43,306 nucleotides of DNA from an uncultured Solimonas sp. (GTDB taxonomy: Bacteria > Pseudomonadota > Gammaproteobacteria > Nevskiales > Nevskiaceae). This document shows positions 1 to 7,221 of this stretch, piece after piece. Under the pieces are notes generated by a model. It had not been told where the DNA came from and made no database searches. It saw nothing but the letters and a program-made list of their open reading frames with translations. Position 1 is the stretch's first letter, and every line of letters begins with the position of its first letter. Location of the stretch: positions 1 to 43,306 of the forward strand of contig CAMLDZ010000014.1 of NCBI GenBank assembly GCA_946478985.1, written 5' to 3'. A program made the position numbers and the translations under genes.

Positions 1-646
1 TGGCGCCGCCGATCTCGGTGGCGTCCTGCGTGCCCGGGCGTTCGAGGGCGACGTCAATGGCGATGCCGACGTCCGGGGCCACACGCAGGCCGCTGGCCTG
101 CGCGTCCTGGTAGCCCTCCGCCGACACGCTCAGCGTGTACTGGCCACGTGGGGCCTCAATGCGGAACAGGCCTTCGGCGTCGCTCTGCACTTCGGCGCCG
201 CTCGGTTCGATGCGTGCGGTGGCGCCGGCCAGGGGATTGCCCTCGGCATCGGTGATCTGGCCCTGAATGACGCCGGGCGCCCCCTGCTCGGGTGCACTCG
301 GGTCGTACTTGTCGAAGCTGACTTCCGGTGCGGTCTCGAAGTCGCTGTAGGTGATCGCGACGTCGGCGTTCTCGTTGGGTGCCAGCTCGAAGCGGTACTG
401 GGAAATCTCGGCGCCCTGTTCGAGAACGCGCAACAGATGCGTGCCGCCCTCCAGCTGCGCAACGATGCCGCCGCGATGATCGGTGGAGCCGAGCATGCGG
501 CCGTCGAGTTCAATCTCCAGGTCCTTGAGCGGATTGGTGCCGAGGAAGGTGCTGACGTACAGCTCGGCCGGCCAGGCGGCGGAACTGAGCAGGAGAAGGG
601 AGACAGAGCCGGCGAGGCGGCCAGCGCAGCGGATGGGAGATTTCAT
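1..646 (-). CDS. TonB-dependent receptor-like protein with carboxypeptidase-regulatory-like domain, 5' part only
   Basis: This reading frame opens at the ATG at 646 and runs off the window edge after 215 complete codons without a stop, so the C-terminal part is missing. Residues 1-27 look like a Sec signal peptide: a basic start, a SVSLLLLSSAA core and a likely cut after AWPA. Around residues 105-195 there is a carboxypeptidase regulatory-like beta-sandwich (GVIQGQITDAEGNPLAGATA, then SDAEGLFRIEAPRGQYTLSV). The last visible residues, DATEIGGA, resemble the stretch just before the plug of receptors of this kind. The family carries such a domain ahead of a plug and an outer-membrane barrel and imports bulky substrates. 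The receptor assignment is inference because plug and barrel lie outside the window. A surface protein carrying only the regulatory domain is the main alternative. Confidence 0.6.
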   Translation of the reverse strand, partial: MKSPIRCAGRLAGSVSLLLLSSAAWPAELYVSTFLGTNPLKDLEIELDGRMLGSTDHRGGIVAQLEGGTHLLRVLEQGAEISQYRFELAPNENADVAITYSDFETAPEVSFDKYDPSAPEQGAPGVIQGQITDAEGNPLAGATARIEPSGAEVQSDAEGLFRIEAPRGQYTLSVSAEGYQDAQASGLRVAPDVGIAIDVALERPGTQDATEIGGA

Positions 647-892
647 TGAGCGGCGAGATTTCAATGCGGCGGTCACGAGTGCGTCGTCTGATCGGGCGGC
701 CGCTGCCGGCGAGGCAGGGTCCGGTATCTGCGCGTCCATGCGCGGGTGTCCGACGGAACTCCGGCGGGCGGTGCGGCGGTGGGGATTGACGAAGCCGACG
801 TGCGATGCGCGGCGCCGCCATGCGCGCCTGCAGACAGGGCGTCGACGCCGGTTGCGCGCCGAAGTCCTGTTGTGTGTGCCGTCAGATTCGTG

Positions 893-950
893 GGCAAGCC
901 CCCGAGTGTCGGGGGTGCCGGAATCAGCATCCCCGCCTCAATGGCCGGGG
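893..950. other. Tandem hairpins in the receptor-gene leader region
   Basis: CCCCCGA (899-905) pairs with TCGGGGG (909-915) around a GTG loop. It is extended by GGCA (893-896) pairing with TGCC (916-919) across a two-base bulge. A second hairpin has CCCCG (931-935) pairing with CGGGG (946-950). Neither is followed by a T-tract on either strand, so they are not ordinary intrinsic terminators. I recognise no riboswitch class in the sequence. Confidence 0.45.
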
Positions 951-1198
951 AAGTTAGAGGCGCGATGTTACGGAGGTTTGACCGCTTGATGACAAAGGCG
1001 CGACAGCGCGCCGCGGCGGCTTCGCCGCAGCGTGCCGGGTGTGTGGCAGATAGGCAGCGGCCCGGATTCGATCGGTGGGCGACACTCCAGCAGCGGTCTG
1101 TGACGGCCAGATGCCGCAGCGGCGGCAACTGTGTGGCGCTTGTGCGTCGGACATGTTGCAGCCGCCAGAGGTCTGTCGTGTCCGCCGATTGCCGCCGA

Positions 1199-1228
1199 TT
1201 GCCGCCGGTGTCGGCCGTTTCGGATAAT
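1199..1228 (+). promoter_or_regulatory. Probable sigma-70 promoter of argJ-mutT
   Basis: TTGCCG (1199-1204) and GATAAT (1223-1228) are separated by 18 bp. This predicts a start near 1235 and a leader of about 47 nt. The leader carries the ribosome-binding site GGAAG at 1268-1272, nine bases before the argJ ATG. Confidence 0.4.
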
Positions 1229-1281
1229 CTTCCGCGCTCTTCGTCTCGCGCTGCACGGCAAGTTCCTGGAAGTCCCTTTTT

Positions 1282-2502
1282 ATGGCGGTCAATCTCAAAG
1301 CTCCCGAACTCCTCCATCCGGTTGCCGGCGTGCGCCTCGGTCCCGCCGAGGCGGCGATCAAGCGTCCGGGTCGCCACGATCTGCTGCTGATCGAACTGGC
1401 GCCGGGCAGCCGTGTCGCCGGCACGTTCACGCGCAATGCCTTCTGCGCAGCGCCGGTGCAGCTGTGCCGCGAATCGCTGGCGCGCGGCGAAGCGGTTCGC
1501 GCGCTGCTGATCAACGCCGGCAACGCCAACGCGGGTACCGGCGCGGCGGGACTCGCCGGCGCGCGGGCAACGCAGGCTGCGGTGGCGGCGCAGCTTGGCT
1601 GCGCGCCGGCCGCGGTGCTGCCGTTCTCGACCGGCGTGATCGGCCAGCGCCTGCCGGTGGAGCGCATCGAGGCGGCGCTGCCGGCCGCGTTTGCCGCGCT
1701 CGGCGCCGATCGCTGGCTCGACGCCGCGGCGGCCATCATGACCACCGACACCGTGATGAAGGGCGCGACGCGCCGCGTGCCGACCTCGCAGGGCGAGGTG
1801 ACGGTCACCGGCATCGCCAAGGGTGCCGGCATGATCTGTCCGGACATGGCGACCTTGCTGGCCTTCGTCGCCACCGACGCGCGGCTGACGCCGGCAGCGA
1901 CGCAGCAATGCCTGCAGACCGCGGTGCGGCGCTCGTTCAACTGCGTGACCATCGACGGCGACACCTCGACCAACGATTCCTGCGTGCTGATCGCCAGCGC
2001 GCAGCAGGGCAGTGAGGACATCGATTCCGCGCACGCCGATTTCGCGCTCGTGCAGCAGGCGGTCACCGAAGTCTGCGAGGAGCTTGCGCAGGCAATTGCC
2101 CGCGACGGCGAGGGCGCGACGCGGCTGATCACCATCGACGTCTCCGGTGCCGGCGACGAAGCCGAGGCGCGGCTGGCGGCGTATGCGCTGGCGCATTCGC
2201 CGCTGTTCAAGACGGCGGCTTTCGCCGGCGATGCCAACTGGGGCCGCATCCTCGCCGCGGTGGGCCGCAGCGGTATCGAGGGCCTCGACGTCGGCAGGAT
2301 CGACATCGACATCGATGAGGTCGCACTGATCCGTGGCGGCGAGCCGGATGCTTCCTATGAAGAAGCGCGCGGCGCTGCGGTGTTCGCACGCGCCGAGTAC
2401 ACGGTGGCGATCCGCCTCGGCCGCGGCGACGCCGGCGTGCGGGTCTGGACCTGCGACTTCAGCTACGACTACGTGAAGATCAACGCCGAGTACCGCACCT
2501 GA
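1282..2502 (+). CDS. argJ: Bifunctional glutamate N-acetyltransferase / amino-acid acetyltransferase (ornithine acetyltransferase)
   Basis: ArgJ of 406 residues transfers the acetyl group from N-acetylornithine to glutamate. It thereby recycles acetyl groups in cytoplasmic arginine synthesis, and in bifunctional forms it also uses acetyl-CoA. The family is made as one chain and self-cleaves before a Thr nucleophile. The signature KGAGMICPDMATLL is present, with the Thr at residue 191. Also visible are INAGNANAGTG in the N-terminal half and FAGDANWGRILAAVGRSG in the C-terminal half. Full length fits the family. The start is fixed by GGAAG nine bases upstream. It overlaps the next gene by one base, so the two are translationally coupled. 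argB of the same pathway lies 37 kb away in this window. Confidence 0.96.
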   Translation: MAVNLKAPELLHPVAGVRLGPAEAAIKRPGRHDLLLIELAPGSRVAGTFTRNAFCAAPVQLCRESLARGEAVRALLINAGNANAGTGAAGLAGARATQAAVAAQLGCAPAAVLPFSTGVIGQRLPVERIEAALPAAFAALGADRWLDAAAAIMTTDTVMKGATRRVPTSQGEVTVTGIAKGAGMICPDMATLLAFVATDARLTPAATQQCLQTAVRRSFNCVTIDGDTSTNDSCVLIASAQQGSEDIDSAHADFALVQQAVTEVCEELAQAIARDGEGATRLITIDVSGAGDEAEARLAAYALAHSPLFKTAAFAGDANWGRILAAVGRSGIEGLDVGRIDIDIDEVALIRGGEPDASYEEARGAAVFARAEYTVAIRLGRGDAGVRVWTCDFSYDYVKINAEYRT

Positions 2503-3443
2503 TGCGACAGACCGCGGCCGCGCGGCCGGTCATCGCCGTCGCTGCCGGCTGCCTGATCAACGCCGCCGGCGAGGTCCTGATCGCGCAGCGGCCGGCCGGC
2601 AAGATCGCGGCCGGCCTCTGGGAATTTCCGGGCGGCAAGATCGAGGCGGGCGAGTCTGCCTATGACGGCCTGTGCCGCGAGCTGCGCGAGGAAATCGGCA
2701 TCGAGGTCGAGTCGGCGCGGCCCTTGTTGCAGATCACCCACGCCTATACCGAGCGCACCGTGCGGCTGGACTGCTGGCGCGTCGAGCGCTGGCGCGGCAC
2801 GCCGCAGAGCCGCGAGCAGCAGGCGCTGGCCTGGGTGCGACCCGAGCGCAGTCACGAATACCCGCTGCTGGCCGCCGATGGTCCGATCGTCAGCGCGCTG
2901 TGCCTGCCTTCGCTCTATGTGTTCACGCCGCCGGCGGCTGGCGCACAAGCGCTGCGCGACGGACTCGCCGGCCTGCCGGCGGGTGCGCTGCTGCGCCTGC
3001 GGCTGCCGGCGCTCGACGATGCGGCTTATGCGGAGGTGGCGGCGGCGCTGCTGCCGGCGGTTCGCGCCGCAGGACTGCGGCTGATCGTCGACCGCGATCC
3101 GGCGCAGGCCCTCGCGCTCGGCGCCGACGGCTGGCATGCGCGCAGCGCGGTGCTGATGGGCCTGCGCCAACGGCCGGCGCTGCCGCTGTGTGTGGCGTCC
3201 TGCCACGACGCCGCCGAGCTCGCGCAGGCGCAGCGGCTGGGCTTCGACGCTGCGGTGCTCGGCGCGGTGCTGCCGACGGCCTCGCATCCAGGTGTGGCCG
3301 GGCTGGGCTGGGAAACGGCTACGGCGCTGCTGCAGCAGGCCAATCTGCCGGTCTACCTGATCGGCGGACTCGGTCCGGCCGAGCTGGGCGCCGCGCATGC
3401 GGCATATGCGCAAGGCATTGCCGCGATCCGCGCCTACTGGTGA
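2502..3443 (+). CDS. mutT: Nudix hydrolase (MutT-type) fused to a thiamine-phosphate-synthase-like domain
   Basis: This is a two-domain protein of 313 residues. Residues 1-130 are a MutT-type Nudix domain. They contain a complete Nudix box, residues 45-67 (Gly45, Glu51, then REL and EE, ending GI), which binds the metal for nucleoside-triphosphate pyrophosphohydrolysis, as in removal of 8-oxo-dGTP. Residues 140-313 are a ThiE/TenI-like barrel, recognisable from LGADGWHARSAVL, CHDAAELAQAQRLGFDAAVL and the final GIAAIRAYW. This fusion is a known architecture downstream of argJ in Pseudomonas relatives. Whether the second domain makes thiamine phosphate is unknown. The start overlaps the argJ stop (TGATG). 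It converges on yacG with a gap of three bases. Confidence 0.85.
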   Translation: MRQTAAARPVIAVAAGCLINAAGEVLIAQRPAGKIAAGLWEFPGGKIEAGESAYDGLCRELREEIGIEVESARPLLQITHAYTERTVRLDCWRVERWRGTPQSREQQALAWVRPERSHEYPLLAADGPIVSALCLPSLYVFTPPAAGAQALRDGLAGLPAGALLRLRLPALDDAAYAEVAAALLPAVRAAGLRLIVDRDPAQALALGADGWHARSAVLMGLRQRPALPLCVASCHDAAELAQAQRLGFDAAVLGAVLPTASHPGVAGLGWETATALLQQANLPVYLIGGLGPAELGAAHAAYAQGIAAIRAYW

Positions 3444-3446
3444 ACC

Positions 3447-3659
3447 TCAGCGTTCGGGATCGTCCGGTGCTTCGTCGCTGGGGATGCCGTAGCGGTCGCC
3501 GAACCAGCCGCCGAGGTCGACCAGCTTGCAGCGCTCGCTGCAGAACGGCCGCCAGCTATTGGATTCGTCGAGGCGCGTCGAGTGCCCGCATTGCGGGCAG
3601 GCACCGATGCGCACCCTGGCGCCGGTGTTCGCCGGCTCGCCGCTCACAGATGGCAGCAC
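3447..3659 (-). CDS. yacG: DNA gyrase inhibitor YacG, zinc-binding
   Basis: This small protein of 70 residues has four zinc ligands, Cys21, Cys24, Cys40 and Cys44, in the family pattern CPxCG followed by RPFCSERCKLVDLGGWF. In E. coli YacG binds GyrB and inhibits gyrase. The C-terminus is acidic (SDEAPDDPER), as in relatives. The chosen ATG leaves about 20 residues before the zinc motif and overlaps the end of zapD by 16 bases. A shorter in-frame start is not obvious. It is the last gene of the pilB-to-yacG cluster. Confidence 0.9.
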   Translation of the reverse strand: MLPSVSGEPANTGARVRIGACPQCGHSTRLDESNSWRPFCSERCKLVDLGGWFGDRYGIPSDEAPDDPER

Positions 3660-4423
3660 TGCAGCTGGAAGGGGATGTCGGTCTGCGCCTGCACCGCGCG
3701 CGCGGCGACGTCGCGGACCGTCATGAAGCGCACCGTGAAGCGGTGGCGACCGGCGCTGATTTCCGGGTAGACCTCGGCGGTCGACGGCACCAGCACGCGG
3801 ACCAGCAGGCAGGGGCCGGTCGGCGTATGCAGGTAGATGCCCTTCTGTGCGCGCACATGTTCGGCCGGCTTGCTGGCCCGCAGCAGCTTCAGGTACAGCA
3901 GGATCGCGCGCTCGAACGGCTGCAGATCGGCGAACCAGACATCGAGGTCGTGCTCGACGCGCTCGAACGGCCGTGACAGCCAGAACTGGTAATGCGGCAG
4001 ATCGAAGCCGCAGGTGCCGCCCGGAATCGTCGAGCGGTTGAGGATGCTGGTGAGGAAGTCGCTGCCGCGCAGCAGCGAGCTGGCGAACTGCGTGGTCAGC
4101 TGCTGCAGGCCATTGAGCGCCTGCGTGATCTCCGCCAGCGTGATCTTGAGCTGTTCCTGGTCAACCGCGGCGCGCGCCGCCAGCCGCATCAGGTGCTGAT
4201 GCTGGTCGCCGAGTTCCTTGAGGATGTCGCCCTTGAGGTCGGAGCGCGAGATCACCACCAGCAGATCGAGGAAGGCGTCTAGCGCGGCGCGGGCGCCGGC
4301 GATCGTGCGATCACGTCGATGATGGCGGTACTGCGCGAACAGCAGCTCCAGACGCAGGAACGTCCGCACCCGCTCGGTCAGCGGTTGCTCGAAGGTCAGG
4401 TCTGCCGCGACGACGTTGCTCAC
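3644..4423 (-). CDS. zapD: Cell division protein ZapD
   Basis: The protein has 259 residues and matches the ZapD (YacF) family along its length. It starts with the alpha-helical segment FEQPLTERVRTFLRLELLF and ends with a beta-rich region containing RHRFTVRFM and a Cys-rich tail. ZapD cross-links FtsZ filaments at the septum in the cytoplasm. It lies between coaE, 26 bases upstream, and yacG, which overlaps its 3' end, the same neighbourhood as in E. coli and Pseudomonas. No unusual features seen. Confidence 0.92.
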   Translation of the reverse strand: MSNVVAADLTFEQPLTERVRTFLRLELLFAQYRHHRRDRTIAGARAALDAFLDLLVVISRSDLKGDILKELGDQHQHLMRLAARAAVDQEQLKITLAEITQALNGLQQLTTQFASSLLRGSDFLTSILNRSTIPGGTCGFDLPHYQFWLSRPFERVEHDLDVWFADLQPFERAILLYLKLLRASKPAEHVRAQKGIYLHTPTGPCLLVRVLVPSTAEVYPEISAGRHRFTVRFMTVRDVAARAVQAQTDIPFQLQCCHL

Positions 4424-4449
4424 CAGGGGCTTGCGCCTTGCTCGACACG

Positions 4450-5112
4450 CTAAATTTTGATTGTGACGGAGTTCTCAGCATCGGGCAATCGCAAACCTGG
4501 CGCATCGATGCGGCCATCTGCCGCAATCTGCAGATAAAACGCGTGCATCGTCTTGACGGCCTCGCGCAAGGTCTCGACCGTGCCGGTGTTCAGCAGCACG
4601 TCGTGGGCCTTGGCCAGACGTGCCTCGCGGCTGGTCTGCGCGGCGAGCATCTGCCGCGCCAGCGTCAGGTCGGCGTCGTCGCGTGCCATCAGCCGCTGCA
4701 GTTGCGTCTCCACGGGCACGTCGACCACCAGCACGCGGTCGACCATCGCCAGCATGCTGCCCTCGACCAGGATCGCGACGCTGAGCATGCAGTAGGGCGC
4801 GGTTTGCGCCGCGCACCAGGCCCGCATCTGCGCGCGAATCGCCGGATGCGTGATCGCCTCCAGCTGCTTGCGCGCATCGGCATGGGCGAAGACGTGCTCG
4901 CGCATGCGGCGCCGGTCGAGGCTGCCGTCCGGCAACAGGAACTGAGCGCCGAATTGCGCGGCGATCTGCGCCAGCGCCGGCGAGCCGATCGCGACCACGT
5001 CACGGGCGACCTGATCGGCGTCGAGGACCGGCACGCCAAGCGCCTCGAACAGCGCCTGCGCCAGCGATTTGCCGCTGGCGATGCCGCCGGTCAGGCCGAT
5101 GCGCAGTGCCAT
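4450..5112 (-). CDS. coaE: Dephospho-CoA kinase
   Basis: CoaE of 220 residues catalyses the last step of coenzyme A synthesis, ATP-dependent phosphorylation of the 3'-hydroxyl of dephospho-CoA. The P-loop is at residues 6-16 (GLTGGIASGKS). The substrate-binding motif follows as DADQVARDVV, then the LID-type segment QLQRLMARD. The length is slightly over the usual 200, with a short polar tail. The start codon lies three bases after the pilD stop, so it is read with the pilus genes. coaBC of the same pathway lies near the other end of the window. Confidence 0.95.
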   Translation of the reverse strand: MALRIGLTGGIASGKSLAQALFEALGVPVLDADQVARDVVAIGSPALAQIAAQFGAQFLLPDGSLDRRRMREHVFAHADARKQLEAITHPAIRAQMRAWCAAQTAPYCMLSVAILVEGSMLAMVDRVLVVDVPVETQLQRLMARDDADLTLARQMLAAQTSREARLAKAHDVLLNTGTVETLREAVKTMHAFYLQIAADGRIDAPGLRLPDAENSVTIKI

Positions 5113-5115
5113 GCC

Positions 5116-5973
5116 TCAGCCGCCCAGATAAGCGCGCTGCAGCGCGTCGCCGAACAGCAGCGTCAGCCAGCCGGCCGCGGCCAGGAACGGACCAAACGGC
5201 ATCGGCACCTGCCGGCCACGGCCGCGCAGCACGATCAGGCCGATGCCAGTGAGGGCGCCGACCACCGACGACAACAGGATGATCGACGGCAGCGCCTGCC
5301 AGCCGAGCCAGGCGCCGAGTGCGGCCAGCAGCTTGAAGTCGCCATAACCCATGCCCTCCTTGCCGGTGACGAGCTTGAACAGCCAGTACACCGACCACAG
5401 CGTCAGGTATCCGGCGACGGCGCCGAGCACCGCATCGTGGAGGCTGGCAAACACCGGATGCAGTGCCAGCAGCAGGCCCAGCCATAGCAGCGGCAGCGTC
5501 AGATCATCCGGCAGCAGCTGCGTGCGCAGGTCAATCACCGCCAGCGCCAGCAGCGTCCAGCTCAACAGCAGCGCAGCGGCCAGCGCGGGGCCGTACCCGA
5601 AGTGCCAGGCACAGCTCGCCGCGAGTACACCGCCGGCCAGTTCCACCAGCGGATACTGCGCCGAGATCGGTTCCCGGCAGTTCGCGCAGCGGCCGCGCAA
5701 CAGCAGCCAGCCGAGCAGCGGGACGTTGTGCCAGGGCTTGATCGGCGCCTGGCAGCGCGGGCAGCACGAGGCGGGCCTGAACAGCGAGACCGCCGGCTCC
5801 TCGACGGCTGGCAGCTGCAGCACCTCGCGCGCATCGCGGCGCCAGTTGCGCTCCATCATCTTCGGCAGGCGCAGGATCAGCACATTGAGGAAGCTGCCGA
5901 CGACCAAGCCGAGAAGAGCGGACAGGCCGATCAGCAGCGCGGGGCTGTCGCGCAGCCCGTCGAGTAGGCTCAT
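5116..5973 (-). CDS. pilD: Type IV prepilin peptidase / N-methyltransferase PilD
   Basis: This inner-membrane aspartic protease of 285 residues cleaves the leader of type IV prepilins and type II pseudopilins and methylates the new N-terminus. The cytoplasmic tetracysteine zinc site is complete: CPRC (Cys71, Cys74) and CANC (Cys96, Cys99). The two catalytic aspartates are visible as Asp148 in AVIDLRTQLLPDD and Asp212 in GMGYGDFK. Several hydrophobic segments alternate with short loops. It starts seven bases after the pilC stop, in the standard pilB-pilC-pilD order. Confidence 0.95.
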   Translation of the reverse strand: MSLLDGLRDSPALLIGLSALLGLVVGSFLNVLILRLPKMMERNWRRDAREVLQLPAVEEPAVSLFRPASCCPRCQAPIKPWHNVPLLGWLLLRGRCANCREPISAQYPLVELAGGVLAASCAWHFGYGPALAAALLLSWTLLALAVIDLRTQLLPDDLTLPLLWLGLLLALHPVFASLHDAVLGAVAGYLTLWSVYWLFKLVTGKEGMGYGDFKLLAALGAWLGWQALPSIILLSSVVGALTGIGLIVLRGRGRQVPMPFGPFLAAAGWLTLLFGDALQRAYLGG

Positions 5974-5980
5974 GGTGTGC

Positions 5981-7210
5981 TCAGATCGCCTGGCCGAGCT
6001 TGAAGATCGGCAGGTACATGGCGATGACCAGGCCGCCGACCAGCACGCCGAGCGTGGCCATGATCATCGGCTCCAGCAGGCTCGACAGCGTATCGACCAG
6101 CGAATCGACTTCGGCTTCGTAGAAGTCGGCGACCTTGGCGCACATCGCGTCGAGCGCACCTGATTCCTCGCCGATCTGCACCATCTGTACCGCCATGTTG
6201 GGAAACATCGTCGACTGCTGCATCGTGAAATTGAGCTGTTGGCCGGTGGCGACCTGGTCCTTCATCTTCATGATCGCCTCGGTGAAGACGATGTTGCCGG
6301 CCGCCTTGCCGACTGAATCCATGGCCTCCACCAGCGGCACGCCGGCGGCGAACATCGTCGACAGGGTCCGGGCGAAGCGCGCCACGGCCGACTTGTAGAG
6401 GATGTCGCCGACCACCGGCACCTTGAGCAGCAGCCGGTCGAGCACGCGGCGGACTTTCTGCGAGCGGCGCTTGGCCTCGAACAGAGCGTAGATGCCGCCG
6501 CCGACTACTGCGGCGATCGCCCACCACCAGGCCTGCACGAACTTGGACAGGCCGATCACCATCAGCGTGAATGCCGGCAGATCGGCGCCGAAGCCCTGGA
6601 ACAGGCTCTGGAACTGCGGCACGACGAAGTACAGCAGAATGCCGGTGACGATGAAGGCGACGACGATGACGGCGGTGGGGTAGGTCAGCGCCTTCTTGAC
6701 CTTCTTCTTGATCGCCTCGGTCTTTTCCTTGTACGTGGCGATCTTGTCGAGCAGCGCCTCCAGCGTGCCGGACTTCTCGCCGGCGTCGATCAGGTTGACC
6801 ACCAGTTCGTCGAAGTGCAGCGGAAAGCGACGCAAGCTTTCGGCAAAGGAGTTGCCGCTTTCGATGTTGAGCTTGACGGCCATGATCATCTCGCCGAGCG
6901 AGGGGTTTTCATGGCCGCGGCCGATGATCTCCAGCGACTGCACCAGCGGCACGCCGGCGGCCATCATCGTGGCCATCTGCCGCATGAAGATGGCGATCTC
7001 GGCGGACTTGATCGCGCGTTTGCGCTTGCGCAGCAGCGACGACTGCTTGCGCACGAAGATCGGATTGATGCCATCGCGGCGCAGCTGCATCCGCACGAAA
7101 TGTTCGGAGGGGCCGAGTCGCTCGCCCTTGATGCGATTGCCCTTTCGATCCGTGCCCTCCCAGCGGAAATTGTGCTCCTTGGGCGGCTTGGTGGCGGCGG
7201 CCATGGCCAT
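5981..7210 (-). CDS. pilC: Type IV pilus inner-membrane platform protein PilC
   Basis: PilC of 409 residues forms the inner-membrane platform on which the extension ATPase PilB acts. It has the duplicated T2SF architecture: two cytoplasmic helical domains (FMRQMATMMAAGVPLVQSLE and, in the second copy, FARTLSTMFAAGVPLVEAMD), each followed by membrane helices. The N-terminal segment KEHNFRWEGTDRKGNRIKGE is typical of PilC. Two ATGs six bases apart could each start the protein. The first, at 7210, is 11 bases after the pilB stop. Confidence 0.95.
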   Translation of the reverse strand: MAMAAATKPPKEHNFRWEGTDRKGNRIKGERLGPSEHFVRMQLRRDGINPIFVRKQSSLLRKRKRAIKSAEIAIFMRQMATMMAAGVPLVQSLEIIGRGHENPSLGEMIMAVKLNIESGNSFAESLRRFPLHFDELVVNLIDAGEKSGTLEALLDKIATYKEKTEAIKKKVKKALTYPTAVIVVAFIVTGILLYFVVPQFQSLFQGFGADLPAFTLMVIGLSKFVQAWWWAIAAVVGGGIYALFEAKRRSQKVRRVLDRLLLKVPVVGDILYKSAVARFARTLSTMFAAGVPLVEAMDSVGKAAGNIVFTEAIMKMKDQVATGQQLNFTMQQSTMFPNMAVQMVQIGEESGALDAMCAKVADFYEAEVDSLVDTLSSLLEPMIMATLGVLVGGLVIAMYLPIFKLGQAI

Positions 7211-7221
7211 GATCGTGGTTC

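Larger units (their letters stand above)
647..1281. other. 635-bp divergent intergenic region, no credible gene
   Basis: This gap separates the receptor-like gene on the minus strand from argJ on the plus strand. The open frames here are low-complexity, Arg/Ala-rich readings typical of GC-rich non-coding DNA. It contains two neighbouring hairpins at 893-919 and 931-950, a third short one at 1013-1028 (stem GCGGCG/CGCCGC), and a tandem 10-bp repeat of GATTGCCGCC near 1187-1206. A possible minus-strand promoter (TTGTCA at 990-995, TAACAT at 965-970, spacer 19) would give the receptor gene a leader of about 310 nt containing the two larger hairpins. Confidence 0.6.

Noticed and set aside
673..2312. 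Long minus-strand frames opposite argJ extending into the intergenic gap
   Set aside because: Arg/Ala-rich low-complexity text, no ribosome-binding site, no motif; they depend on the antisense of argJ.
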